From: Butyrivibrio sp. XPD2002
GTDB lineage: Bacteria > Bacillota > Clostridia > Lachnospirales > Lachnospiraceae
Reading direction: 5' to 3'
Length of the DNA stretch: 64,000 nt
Assembly (NCBI RefSeq): GCF_000423945.1
Contig: NZ_AUIY01000025.1
Coordinates: forward strand, 16,003-80,002
A program made the position numbers and the translations under genes. Under the pieces are notes generated by a model. That model did no database searches, was not told the DNA's origin, and saw nothing but the letters and a program-made list of their open reading frames with translations. Position 1 is the first letter of the stretch. Every line of letters starts with the position of its first letter. Positions 46,223 to 55,458 of this stretch are shown here, piece by piece.

Positions 46223-47821
46223 TTAGTCCAGATAATCCTTAAGTTTTCTGCTGCGGCTGGGATGACGAAGCTTACGAAGTGCCTTTGCTTCGATCTGTCT
46301 GATACGCTCACGTGTAACGTTGAACTCCTTACCAACCTCTTCAAGTGTTCTTGCTCTTCCGTCATCAAGACCGAATCTCAGTCTGAGTACCTTCTGCTCA
46401 CGCTCTGTAAGTGTTCCGAGTACTTCAACGAGCTGCTCCTTAAGGAGTGTGAATGCTGCTGCGTCAGCAGGTACAGGAACATTGTCGTCCTGGATGAAAT
46501 CGCCAAGATGTGAATCTTCCTCTTCACCGATAGGTGTCTCAAGTGAAACAGGCTCCTGTGAAATCTTCAGGATCTCTCTTACTCTCTCTACAGGGATGCC
46601 CATCTCCTTGGCGATCTCTTCGGGAGTGGGTTCGCGGCCGAGCTCCTGGAGCAACTGTCTGCTGATACGAATGAGCTTGTTGATAGTCTCAACCATATGT
46701 ACAGGAATACGAATTGTTCTGGCCTGGTCGGCGATAGCACGGGTGATAGCCTGTCTGATCCACCATGTTGCGTAGGTTGAGAACTTGAATCCCTTACGGA
46801 AATCGAACTTCTCAACGGCCTTGATAAGACCAAGGTTACCTTCCTGAATAAGGTCAAGGAAAAGCATTCCTCTTCCCACATACCTCTTTGCGATACTTAC
46901 AACAAGACGAAGGTTAGCCTCTGCAAGACGCTTCTTAGCTTCATTACCCATGAAGGAAACGCTCTTGAGCTCGCTCATAGGAAGATCCTTAACTCTCTCG
47001 TAAGCCTCTGCCTCTTCTTCCTTAACCTCAAGCCCTTCAGAAGTGCCTGCTTCAAGGATACGCTCAGCCATCATACCGTCTTCCATCTGCTGTGCAAGGT
47101 CAATTTCCTGCTCTGCTGTAAGAAGCGGAACCTTACCGATTTCCTTAAGGTACATACGTACCGGATCCTCGATGCTGATTCCGTCAGGAACTGACAGATC
47201 GATATTCTCCATATCAACCTCATCCTCGTCACCGAGAACCACACCGTCATCATCCGGAATATCCACGTCAACATCATCTTCCATTCTGATGATATCGATA
47301 CCGGCGCTCTCAAGCTGCTCAAGAACCTTATCAAGGTTATCCTCATCGAGATTGAGATCCTTAAGGAAGTCGCTTATCTCATTATAATCAAGGGTATTCT
47401 GTTTTTTCTTACCAAGTGCAAGAAGCTCTCTGATCTTCTGGAGGAATTTCTCTCTTGTCTCCTCGTCAAGATCTGCTGAAGACTCGGGAGTCTTAGGAGC
47501 TGAATCTGCCTTTTTAGCTGCTGCCTTTGAAGTCTTTGTCTCTTCCTTCTTATCAGCTTTAGCTGCCTTTGCAGTCTTCTTCTCTGCAGTATCTGCAGCC
47601 TTCTTCTCTGTTGTCTTCTTAGCTGTGGTCTTCTCAGCTGTTTCCTTCTTTGAAGCAGCCTTTGTAGCTGTCTTCTTTGTCTCGTCCTTCTTTGCTGCCT
47701 CTTTCTTAGCTGCAGCCTTCTTCTCTGCTGCCTTCTTTTCAGCAGTCTTCCCAACAACCTTTACAATTGTCTTCTTTTCTGTGTCCTTCTCAGCTGCCTT
47801 ACTTGTTTTCTTCTCTGCCAC
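46223..47821 (-). CDS. rpoD: Primary sigma factor RpoD with histone-H1-like Lys/Ala-rich N-terminal extension
   Basis: 532 residues from GTG 47821 (GGAAGGAAATAAA upstream). Residues 1-115 are almost only Lys, Ala, Glu and Thr in KKTA/EKKA-type repeats, like histone H1 tails. Then come sigma 1.1-like ([17 protein letters not shown]), region 1.2-2.4 ([53 protein letters not shown]), region 3 and 4.2 ([26 protein letters not shown]). It directs RNA polymerase to housekeeping promoters. It lies between dnaG and trmK as usual. The basic tail is not part of the canonical factor and may contact DNA. Confidence 0.95.
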   Translation of the reverse strand: MAEKKTSKAAEKDTEKKTIVKVVGKTAEKKAAEKKAAAKKEAAKKDETKKTATKAASKKETAEKTTAKKTTEKKAADTAEKKTAKAAKADKKEETKTSKAAAKKADSAPKTPESSADLDEETREKFLQKIRELLALGKKKQNTLDYNEISDFLKDLNLDEDNLDKVLEQLESAGIDIIRMEDDVDVDIPDDDGVVLGDEDEVDMENIDLSVPDGISIEDPVRMYLKEIGKVPLLTAEQEIDLAQQMEDGMMAERILEAGTSEGLEVKEEEAEAYERVKDLPMSELKSVSFMGNEAKKRLAEANLRLVVSIAKRYVGRGMLFLDLIQEGNLGLIKAVEKFDFRKGFKFSTYATWWIRQAITRAIADQARTIRIPVHMVETINKLIRISRQLLQELGREPTPEEIAKEMGIPVERVREILKISQEPVSLETPIGEEEDSHLGDFIQDDNVPVPADAAAFTLLKEQLVEVLGTLTEREQKVLRLRFGLDDGRARTLEEVGKEFNVTRERIRQIEAKALRKLRHPSRSRKLKDYLD

Positions 47822-47845
47822 TTTATTTCCTTCCTTTCATATAAC

Positions 47846-49624
47846 TCACGCGTCCAGAATTATCTTTGCTCTGGAGAGCTCCTCCAAGGTTCTCTTACCT
47901 TCAAGTGTGAAATTCCACCGCTCCGGAGCATCACTTGCCATGTTAGAGAGTGTTTTCTCGTAACCTGACTTTTTTATGTCATAGAGAATGTCACGTAGTG
48001 CTTTTTCCCTCTCATCTTTTGTCTCCACCTTTACAAGGTTAGTGTTGAAAAGCTCAGCGACCTCTCTTTGTTCCTCTTCATCTGTAAAATGGTTCATGAC
48101 CTTGGCCGGGTCAAATGTGCCATCATCAAGCCCCTTCCACATCTCATCAGCGATGCTTCTGTACATGTCATCCGCAAAATCTCCAGGGCTGATCCATTTT
48201 TTTACCGAGGAAAAAACTCCCGGTTCATCCGCAAGCCATGTAATCAAAAGTCTCTGCGGCTTTCTCGATGGATCTTCCTTGATGACCTTGACTGCCTTAA
48301 CAGGATCCCTGGAAGCCTTGGGCTTAACTATTCCGCCCTCCGCTGCAAGTCCTGCCACCAGCTTGTGGAGGTCATCGGCACTTATCATGTACCTCTGGGC
48401 TACAGCCTCCAGGTAATTTTCCCTCTCGACAGCTTCGGTGAATTCACAGAGTTTCTTACCGATGTATCTGTGGAACTCCGTCTTTTCAGCCGGATCGCTC
48501 ATGTCGAATTCCTTTTCCTTTACGGATATCTCGAAGAAAAATGGATTCTCAGCCTTTTTGATTCTCTCTTCAAAGGCTTCCCGCCCCTCATTTTTTATAA
48601 ATTCATCGGGGTCCTTATAGGGCTTTAGATTAAGCACCTTGCCCTTTAAGCCTGCTTCCTTTAATATCTCTATTCCTCGCAGGGCGGCGCTTGTTCCTGC
48701 ACCGTCACTGTCGTAGGACAGGATGACCAGATCCGTATATCGCTTTAACAGATTGGCCTGCTGGGGCGTAAAGGCCGTTCCCAGTGAAGCCACCGCCATG
48801 TTAAAGCCCGCCTGATGCATTGCTATTACATCCATATAACCCTCGCAGATTATGATGTAGCCTGCTCTGGCGTTCTTGGCATAGTTAAGACCAAACAGGT
48901 TTCTGCTCTTATCAAAAACCATGGTCTCCGGAGAGTTCAGATACTTTGGCTTGCCATCTCCCATCACTCGTCCGCCGAAGCCTATGACCTTGGAATTCGC
49001 ATCCAGTATCGGGAACATTACCCTGTTCCAGAACTTGTCATGGGTTCCGTATTTTTCATCAAAAGATGCAAGGCCCGACTCGATTATGGTGGCGTCCTTA
49101 TATCCCTTGCTCCTAAGGTATTTCACCAGGTCATCACTCGTGACATTGGCGAACCCGAGCCCGAATTTTCTTATGGTCTCATCCGATAAAGCTCTGTCCT
49201 TAAAGTACTTAAGACCCTTTTCTCCTTGGGGAGTTTTCAGCTGATAAACATAGTACTTTGCGGCTTCCTTGTTTATCTCAAGCATGGTCTGACGCTTGTC
49301 ACGCATCATCTTCGCCTGAGGCGATTCATCCTCCTCTGGGAGCTTCACGCCTGCCCTCTCCGCCAGGGTTTTCATAGCTTCACCGAATGTTAAATTGTCA
49401 TATTTCATCAAAAACGAAAAGACGTTGCCACCCACTCTGCATCCAAAGCAGTAAAACATCTGCTTGGAAGGCGAAACACTAAAGGATGGCGACTTTTCAT
49501 TGTGAAAGGGGCATAGTCCCACGTAGTTGACACCCGACCGCTTAAGACTGACGTACTGGCCTATAATGTCGACGATGTCACTTCGGGATCTGACCTCTTC
49601 AATGATCTCATCCGAATATCTCAT
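47846..49624 (-). CDS. dnaG: DNA primase
   Basis: 592 residues. The CHC2 zinc finger is visible as CPFHNEKSPSF and MFYCFGC near 38-62, the TOPRIM catalytic core as ICEGYMDVIAMHQAGF and LSYDSDGAG, and a C-terminal DnaB-interaction region. It makes RNA primers for replication. Just upstream of rpoD in the macromolecular synthesis operon. Confidence 0.96.
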   Translation of the reverse strand: MRYSDEIIEEVRSRSDIVDIIGQYVSLKRSGVNYVGLCPFHNEKSPSFSVSPSKQMFYCFGCRVGGNVFSFLMKYDNLTFGEAMKTLAERAGVKLPEEDESPQAKMMRDKRQTMLEINKEAAKYYVYQLKTPQGEKGLKYFKDRALSDETIRKFGLGFANVTSDDLVKYLRSKGYKDATIIESGLASFDEKYGTHDKFWNRVMFPILDANSKVIGFGGRVMGDGKPKYLNSPETMVFDKSRNLFGLNYAKNARAGYIIICEGYMDVIAMHQAGFNMAVASLGTAFTPQQANLLKRYTDLVILSYDSDGAGTSAALRGIEILKEAGLKGKVLNLKPYKDPDEFIKNEGREAFEERIKKAENPFFFEISVKEKEFDMSDPAEKTEFHRYIGKKLCEFTEAVERENYLEAVAQRYMISADDLHKLVAGLAAEGGIVKPKASRDPVKAVKVIKEDPSRKPQRLLITWLADEPGVFSSVKKWISPGDFADDMYRSIADEMWKGLDDGTFDPAKVMNHFTDEEEQREVAELFNTNLVKVETKDEREKALRDILYDIKKSGYEKTLSNMASDAPERWNFTLEGKRTLEELSRAKIILDA

Positions 49625-49671
49625 CTTGTATCCCTGTTTATGTATTTATCAAAAAGTCGATCCGCCAATTA

Positions 49672-50676
49672 TCACAGTACATCCCAGCTCTTGGGAACAA
49701 AGTACTCATGGAATCTTGCTATGGCGAAACGATCCGTCATTGAGCTAATGAAATCACACACCAGCTTTTCCTTGGGCTGCGAATCCCTCATCCTTGTAAG
49801 GTACTCCGGCATCAGATCCTCATGATCCATGTAATACTGATAGAGTATCTTGATAAGGTTCTCAGCCTTGCCCTCCTGGCTCTTGGCAACAGGATTGGTG
49901 TATACGTTTTCAAACATAAAGCTTCTGAGTGCCATCAGTGCATCCCAGACTTCATCCGACATAAGAATGTCGTTGTGACCGGAGCTGGCTTCTACGATGT
50001 CATGAATAAATGTATCGAGCCACTCGCGATTTGAATGTCCTATCACCCTGCTGATGCTCTCTGGAACATCGGATTCCTTGAGGATTCCTCCCCTTATGGC
50101 ATCATCCATATCGTGGTGAATATATGCAATCTTATCGGACAGTCTTACTACTCTTCCCTCCAGAGTGAGGGGTGTAAGCTCCATCTCGTGATTGATGATT
50201 CCGTCCTTTACCTCAAAGGTAAGATTCAGTCCCTGTCCGTCCTTCTCAAGAATCTCCACTGTACGAAGACTCTGCTCATTATGTCTGAAGCCGAAGGGGC
50301 AGATAGCATTGAGGGCTCTCTCGCCTGCATGACCAAAGGGCGTATGTCCCAGATCATGTCCAAAGGCAATAGCTTCCGCTAAGTCCTCATTAAGCTTGAG
50401 GGCTCTGGCAATAGTTCTGGCATTTTGTGCCACCTCAAGGGTATGCGTCATTCTCGTCCTGTAATGATCCCCGTCAGGCGTAAGGAATACCTGAGTCTTA
50501 TCCTTAAGTCTTCTGAAAGACTTGGAATAAAGGATCCTGTCTCTGTCCCTTTGAAAACAGGGGCGAATGTCGCATGGTTCCTCGTCATTTTCTCTTCCTC
50601 TGGAATTCATGCTGAGAGTTGCATATGGACTTAGGTTAAGTCTTTCTCTGTTTTCTAAACTTTCCCGTATTTTCAT
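49672..50676 (-). CDS. dgt: Deoxyguanosinetriphosphate triphosphohydrolase-like protein
   Basis: 334 residues of the shorter dGTPase-like class. The HD-domain signature is RTRMTHTLEVAQNARTIARAL and AIAFGHDLGHTPFGHAGERAL, with NHEMELTPLTLEGRVVRLSDKIAYIHHD after it. It removes triphosphate from dNTPs. AGGAG precedes ATG. It begins the operon continuing to dnaG (47 bp). Confidence 0.92.
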   Translation of the reverse strand: MKIRESLENRERLNLSPYATLSMNSRGRENDEEPCDIRPCFQRDRDRILYSKSFRRLKDKTQVFLTPDGDHYRTRMTHTLEVAQNARTIARALKLNEDLAEAIAFGHDLGHTPFGHAGERALNAICPFGFRHNEQSLRTVEILEKDGQGLNLTFEVKDGIINHEMELTPLTLEGRVVRLSDKIAYIHHDMDDAIRGGILKESDVPESISRVIGHSNREWLDTFIHDIVEASSGHNDILMSDEVWDALMALRSFMFENVYTNPVAKSQEGKAENLIKILYQYYMDHEDLMPEYLTRMRDSQPKEKLVCDFISSMTDRFAIARFHEYFVPKSWDVL

Positions 50677-50752
50677 ACCAAAAACTCCTCACTCTATCTA
50701 TATTCTGCGGACCTGTTGCATTTCCTTTTTAGAAAAAACACTTAGTGAAAAT

Positions 50753-50784
50753 AAAATCGGCTGCTGCCCAAAGGGCAGCAACCG
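50753..50784 (-). terminator. Terminator of the 100-residue protein gene
   Basis: Stem around TGCTGCCC/GGGCAGCA with a 3-nt loop, followed by ATTTTATTTT on the minus strand, five bases behind the stop at 50789. Confidence 0.8.
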
Positions 50785-50788
50785 AACA

Positions 50789-51091
50789 TCACCAGTTTCC
50801 TGATTCAAATTGCGCATTAATCCAAGCGATGGCCTCTTCGAAGCCCTCCTCTGTTATCTCGAATTTCTCAGATATTTTTTTCTCATCCTCTGTATCAAAA
50901 TAACTGTAAGGCTCGGGCCAGACAGTTGCCATAAGTCTCGATTCGGGATTTCTCTCCTCGATGGGAGTAAAAAATACATTTTCAAGGGGTTCTCTCGCAA
51001 GGCGATAACGCATTCCCTTGTAGCTTCCAAAGAATGCCTCGCCGTATTCATAATGCTTCAGGTTAAAAAAAGTACTTTTTTCTATTGCCAT
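50789..51091 (-). CDS. Conserved hypothetical protein (100 aa)
   Basis: Not recognised by name. An acidic, aromatic-rich product (YEYGEAFFGSYKGMRYRLARE, ATVWPEPYSYFDTEDEKK, EAIAWINAQFESGNW) typical of small conserved Lachnospiraceae proteins. The ribosome site is weak (GGCGAGAG), and the 5' region is occupied by the structured repeats. Confidence 0.65.
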   Translation of the reverse strand: MAIEKSTFFNLKHYEYGEAFFGSYKGMRYRLAREPLENVFFTPIEERNPESRLMATVWPEPYSYFDTEDEKKISEKFEITEEGFEEAIAWINAQFESGNW

Positions 51092-51106
51092 AATTTTTTT
51101 GCTCTC

Positions 51107-51180
51107 GCCAGTTTATTTGGTAGTTCTGCTCTCGCTACGCTCGCCAGAACAAAGTAGTACACCAGGCTCGAAAATACCTC
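51107..51180 (-). repeat. Structured 3'-UTR repeat, copy B
   Basis: 74-bp unit directly repeated as copy C with only a few changes. It contains stem GTTCTG/CAGAAC enclosing GCGAGCGTAGCGAGAGC (minus strand) and the conserved GAGGTATTTTCGAGCCTGG loop. Confidence 0.75.
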
Positions 51181-51266
51181 GCCAGTTTATTTGGTAGTTC
51201 TGCTCTCGCTACGCTCGCCAGAACAAAGTAATCACCAGGCTCGAAAATACCTCGCCAGGTGATTAC
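51181..51266 (-). repeat. Structured 3'-UTR repeat, copy C
   Basis: 73-bp copy plus the closing arm GTAATCACC/GGTGATTAC around the loop GAGGTATTTTCGA, starting three bases after the stop codon of the DUF6465 gene. Stem bases differ from copy A (GAACC/GGTTC) but remain complementary. Confidence 0.75.
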
Positions 51267-51269
51267 TTT

Positions 51270-51782
51270 TTAGTATACAAACTTTCCTGTATCCTTGTGG
51301 TTAACCACGTAGTATGCCGTATTCTCTTCTGGCTTTAAATAAATCTGAAGCTCCTTGATATCGGTAAGCTTATGTCCCGCATCCACATACTGCTGTCTGA
51401 TACGGTCTGCGAGATCCTCAGTTCTTACTTCATAGTCCTTGTACTGAATGAAAAACTCAGTCTTGGCAGCCTTCTTAGCGTTGCTCTCGGAGATATCTCT
51501 GGTAGCAGCCTTCACAGCGTCTGCTGCCTTCTCGCTCTGCTCCTTGATAACCTTGGTTGCAGGAGCTGTTCTCTTTTTAACTTCCTTTATAACGGGCTCT
51601 GCCTTCTCCATAACGTCCTTAATCACAGGACCACTCTTTTCCTTAACCTCTTCGATAACAGGCTCTGCCTTTTCCTTAGCCTTCTCGATATAGGGCTCTG
51701 CCTTCTCCACATAGGGCTTTGCAGCCTCGCTAACGTTCTTGGCAATGTCCTTGATAGTGTCAGTTGTTGTCTTCTTAGCCAT
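51270..51782 (-). CDS. DUF6465 family protein
   Basis: 170 residues from ATG 51782, eight bases after GGAGG; ATG 51788 is too close. The N-terminal two-thirds is a helical repeat region with EKAEPYIEKAKEKAEPVIEEV-like 11- to 22-residue units and Pro at regular spacing, as in apolipoprotein or LEA-like helices. The last 65 residues (AKTEFFIQYKDYEVRTEDLADRI, YLKPEENTAYYVVN) form the conserved DUF6465 domain known from Lachnospiraceae. Function unknown. Encoded 12 bases behind the 137-residue anchored protein gene. Confidence 0.8.
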   Translation of the reverse strand: MAKKTTTDTIKDIAKNVSEAAKPYVEKAEPYIEKAKEKAEPVIEEVKEKSGPVIKDVMEKAEPVIKEVKKRTAPATKVIKEQSEKAADAVKAATRDISESNAKKAAKTEFFIQYKDYEVRTEDLADRIRQQYVDAGHKLTDIKELQIYLKPEENTAYYVVNHKDTGKFVY

Positions 51783-51800
51783 TTTCATACCCTCCTGTCG

Positions 51801-52214
51801 TTATTTGAATTTTTTCATAAAGTTTGCAAATGGACCGACCGCATCCTGAAGGTCCTTTATTCCCTGATTCAGTCCGTCAAAATCGATGTTAGACATCTTC
51901 TCCAGAGAATCCGCAATCTTCTCACCATTTTCATTAATAAGTGCATTCATGCCGTCTCCGGTTTTAGTAAGTGAATCCGCCATCTCATCGATCTCATCCA
52001 GTGTTTCCTGAGCCCTGGTCATAGCTTCCTCAGCAGTCGCAACTGTATTCTGAATCCTGTCCAGTATATTCACCACCCTGGGCACAATCACAAAAACAGA
52101 AAATGCCATCATCACCAGCATTGCAAAAACACAGGCTGTTCTGATTTTCTGAAGCTTCAGGCTCTTTTTGGAATCCTCAGTGAGTTTTTTCAGAAGTTCT
52201 TCGCTATTTTCCAT
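51801..52214 (-). CDS. Single-pass membrane protein with coiled coil (137 aa)
   Basis: One membrane helix at about 27-48 (CVFAMLVMMAFSVFVIVPRVV) followed by a coiled-coil tail (TVATAEEAMTRAQETLDEIDEMAD) resembling DUF948-type general stress proteins. GGGGG precedes ATG. First gene of a pair with the DUF6465 gene; together they may form an envelope-associated complex, which is inference. Confidence 0.7.
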   Translation of the reverse strand: MENSEELLKKLTEDSKKSLKLQKIRTACVFAMLVMMAFSVFVIVPRVVNILDRIQNTVATAEEAMTRAQETLDEIDEMADSLTKTGDGMNALINENGEKIADSLEKMSNIDFDGLNQGIKDLQDAVGPFANFMKKFK

Positions 52215-52426
52215 GACCGGTCCCCCATAAGATGATTTTTATACCTTACATAAGTATATTCTCATAATGGAAAAGTTGCAATTTTTATAGCCTTTTGTTT
52301 GTGCTTTTTTTCGTAATTTTTTATGCAAATTTAAGGATAAAAATACAGATTTTTACGGGTCTATGTGCTAATTTTAAAGATGATATAGTATTTATTTTTT
52401 TCCTTTACTTGCTTAAGGAGGCCAAT

Positions 52427-54424
52427 ATGAGCGAAAAACCTGTTAAGACCCGTAGATCCGGGAAGATCAGGAACAGACTGCTAATCTTCATTGTTCCTAT
52501 TGTAGTTATCATGATTGCCGCTCTTGTTATCATAGCAACAACTATGTCCAAAAAGCGCATGACTGAGCTTGCTACATCAAACCTTAATTCATCTATTTCA
52601 AATCAGGCTGATAATATCGTGTCCTGGTTGGATGAAAATCTTCAGTTTTTCACCACAGCCAAGCAGGCTATAGAGGGAGCTGATCTGGACGAGGCTCAGC
52701 TTCAGAAGATGCTTGACTCATATTACAACTTTAATTCCAATTCTCCTGAGGGACTCCACATAGGAACTGCCGATGGAAAATTCATAAAGCCCACGGAATC
52801 AACTCTTGAAGAAAGTGATCCCACTAATTCCACATGGTATAAGCAGGGTCTGACAAGAGCCAATATGCAGTATGGAACCGCTTATAAAAATGCTGAGGGC
52901 GTTAACGTTATCAGTGCATCTGCTATCACTTCCTATGGTGATGACACCATCAAGGTTATAGCTGCAGACGTTACTCTTGATAAGATCAGTATCATCGTTA
53001 ACTCCGGTGTAAAAATGGACGATGCAAGTTCATTCCTTGTAGACACAAACACCAACACAATCCTTGCACACAGAGATACTGCTCTTGTTTCCTCAACTCT
53101 TACCACTGACAACAGCGATAAGCTTCTTAGCGGTGTCGCAAAGTCAATTGAAGACGGCGATCTTACCACCAAGGAAATAGGCTCCTATGTGGTAGCATTT
53201 AAGGAAATAAAAGGAACAGACTGGATATTGGTTTCTTACATAGCTCATAACGTTATTCTGAAAAGCGTGCAGGAGCTTGGTAACTACCTTGTTATCACAG
53301 GTGTTGTAGCCGTAATCGTTATCATCCTTCTTATCATCTACGTTGTAAGCAGGGTTATCGCTCCTCTTGCAGGTATCACAAAGAGTATCAACGCCATGAG
53401 CGAAGGTGACTTCACTATAGATGTAAAGGCTGAGAGCAACGATGAGATCGGAGTTATGGGAAGCAAGATTGCTGAATTCGTTGAGAGCATGAGGCATATG
53501 CTTTCAAGTATCAGCGAGGAATCCGAAAAGCTCAAACAGGAATCCGAGACCAGTGACGAGGTTTCAAAGAACATGTTCGACGCATCCCAGTCTCAGGCTG
53601 AAGCAATGCAGCAGCTGAACGATACCGTAGATCAGCTGGCAGTTGCTGTAGGCGATATCGCATCCAATGCAACCACTCTTGCTACAGTTGTTGCAGATAC
53701 CCGCGATAACTCCGAGAAGGCCGATGAAGCCATGAAGGAAACAGTTAAAATATCCCAGAAGGGCCGTGATGACATGGAGAAGCTCTCACATGCCATGGAA
53801 GGAATCCAGACTGCAAACAACAAGCTGGTTGATGCCATAAATGAAGTTGGACACGCATCCGAGGAGATCACAAATATCGTCAGCATGATCGCAGAGATCG
53901 CTGAAGAGACCAACCTCCTGTCACTGAATGCATCCATTGAGGCTGCCCGTGCCGGTGAAGCAGGTAAGGGCTTCGCAGTTGTTGCTACCCAGATCGGAAA
54001 GCTTGCCCAGACAAGTTCCGAGAGTGCGACCAACATCTCAAGCCTTATCGAGGATGTACACAGACTTATCGACGAGGCTGTAGGACAGGCCAATGCCAGT
54101 GCAGAGAGTATAGAGAAAAACAGCGAGCTTATCCATGTTGCTGTTGATACATTTGATCAGATTTACACTAACATCCAGGCTTCCAACGACTGCATCGAAG
54201 AGATGATCAGAAACGTTGAGAAGGTTGATGATGTTGCAACCAACGTAGCTGCCATTTCCGAAGAGCAGGCAGCCAGCGCTGACGAGATACTGGCAACCTC
54301 ACAGAACATGGTTGAACAGGCAAAGAACATTTCAAAGAACAGTGAAGATGTTGCCAACAACTCCCACGAGCTTGCAAATACATCTGACACTCTTACTTCC
54401 CATGTTTCACAGTTTAAGATTTAA
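52427..54424 (+). CDS. Methyl-accepting chemotaxis protein, dCache type
   Basis: 665 residues from ATG 52427 (AAGGAGGCC upstream). Membrane helix about 15-37, extracellular dCache_1-like sensor to about 280 ([32 protein letters not shown]), second helix about 285-310, HAMP ([17 protein letters not shown]), then a long coiled-coil signalling domain with the conserved tip [28 protein letters not shown]. No C-terminal pentapeptide tether. The next two genes encode sugar-binding lipoproteins without permeases, suggesting ligand presentation to this receptor. Confidence 0.93.
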   Translation: MSEKPVKTRRSGKIRNRLLIFIVPIVVIMIAALVIIATTMSKKRMTELATSNLNSSISNQADNIVSWLDENLQFFTTAKQAIEGADLDEAQLQKMLDSYYNFNSNSPEGLHIGTADGKFIKPTESTLEESDPTNSTWYKQGLTRANMQYGTAYKNAEGVNVISASAITSYGDDTIKVIAADVTLDKISIIVNSGVKMDDASSFLVDTNTNTILAHRDTALVSSTLTTDNSDKLLSGVAKSIEDGDLTTKEIGSYVVAFKEIKGTDWILVSYIAHNVILKSVQELGNYLVITGVVAVIVIILLIIYVVSRVIAPLAGITKSINAMSEGDFTIDVKAESNDEIGVMGSKIAEFVESMRHMLSSISEESEKLKQESETSDEVSKNMFDASQSQAEAMQQLNDTVDQLAVAVGDIASNATTLATVVADTRDNSEKADEAMKETVKISQKGRDDMEKLSHAMEGIQTANNKLVDAINEVGHASEEITNIVSMIAEIAEETNLLSLNASIEAARAGEAGKGFAVVATQIGKLAQTSSESATNISSLIEDVHRLIDEAVGQANASAESIEKNSELIHVAVDTFDQIYTNIQASNDCIEEMIRNVEKVDDVATNVAAISEEQAASADEILATSQNMVEQAKNISKNSEDVANNSHELANTSDTLTSHVSQFKI

Positions 54425-54438
54425 GAGGAGGTCTTATC

Positions 54439-55440
54439 GTGAAGAAGAATATATTTACTAAAATAATAAGTCTTGCTGCGGTGTGCATACTGACTGTAGG
54501 CACTCTCGCAGGATGCAGTAAAAGTGCTTCCTCAGGTGGCGGATCTACGGATGGTTCAGGTGTCAGAGTATTTTTCTCCACACTGACCCTTGATGATTTC
54601 AAGGAACTCGTAATGAATTCCGTTGCTGAAGCAGGCCAGCAAAATGGCGTAACCGTCGATCTGGGTGCTCCCTGTGCCACAGTCGATGAGCAGGTTGAAC
54701 AGTTCCGTGAAGCAAAGGCAAAGGGGTACGATGTTATCATCTGCAACCCCGTTGATGCCGAAACTGCTCTTCAGCTTGAGGTTATTGCAGGAGATACACC
54801 CATCCTCTTTACCAACACTCAGCCGGCTTCTGATTACCTTAAGCCCGATAAATACATGTATGTAGGAAGCTACGAGATCGATGCCGGAAACATGCAGGCA
54901 GAGTATGTATGGAATAAGCTCGGGAAACCTAACAGCCTCAATGTAGTTCTTTTCTCAGGTCAGCCCGGACACCCCGCTGCAATCAGCAGAACCAAGGCTG
55001 TGAAAGACTACTTTAAGAAAAATGGCATAAATGCAAACTTCGTATTTAATGACACAGCTTACTGGGATACAGACAAGGCTGCTGAGGGCTTCAAGACCTT
55101 CCTTAAAACAGAACAGCCCTATGACTGCGTTATCTGCAATAACGATTCCATGGCTCTCGGCGTAGTTCAGGCCATGAACGAGCTCGGAATAAGCACCGCA
55201 GACATCCCTGTAGTAGGTATTGATGCCACAGCAGACGGTTGCCAGTCCATCCTCGATGGCGGTATGCAGTTTACGGTTTATCAGTCAGCAAAGGGCCAGG
55301 GTGCAGCCTGTATCGAAGCAGCAATAGCTCTTGCCAAGAAAGGTACCACCAAGGATGTTGAGTATGTTACAAGCGACCTTACATACGTATGGGTACCCTT
55401 CACTCCTGTAGATAAGTCAAACGCAGCATCAATAAAATAA
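54439..55440 (+). CDS. Sugar-binding lipoprotein, ribose/galactose type (paralog 1)
   Basis: 333 residues from GTG 54439, with AAGAGGAGG upstream. Lipobox TLAGC (Cys26), then a type 1 periplasmic binding protein fold (VIICNPVDAETALQLE, DCVICNNDSMALGVVQAM, VVGIDATADGCQSI, MQFTVYQSAKGQG). It lies 14 bp behind the chemoreceptor gene and before a paralog; no ATPase or permease follows. It may bind a sugar and present it to the receptor, or serve a transporter elsewhere. Confidence 0.88.
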   Translation: MKKNIFTKIISLAAVCILTVGTLAGCSKSASSGGGSTDGSGVRVFFSTLTLDDFKELVMNSVAEAGQQNGVTVDLGAPCATVDEQVEQFREAKAKGYDVIICNPVDAETALQLEVIAGDTPILFTNTQPASDYLKPDKYMYVGSYEIDAGNMQAEYVWNKLGKPNSLNVVLFSGQPGHPAAISRTKAVKDYFKKNGINANFVFNDTAYWDTDKAAEGFKTFLKTEQPYDCVICNNDSMALGVVQAMNELGISTADIPVVGIDATADGCQSILDGGMQFTVYQSAKGQGAACIEAAIALAKKGTTKDVEYVTSDLTYVWVPFTPVDKSNAASIK

Positions 55441-55458
55441 ACTTCATTAGGTCTTATC

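Noticed and set aside
51107..51266. Possible CRISPR-like tandem repeat
   Set aside because: Only two adjacent units without spacers, no cas genes; a third copy is solitary at 26 kb.
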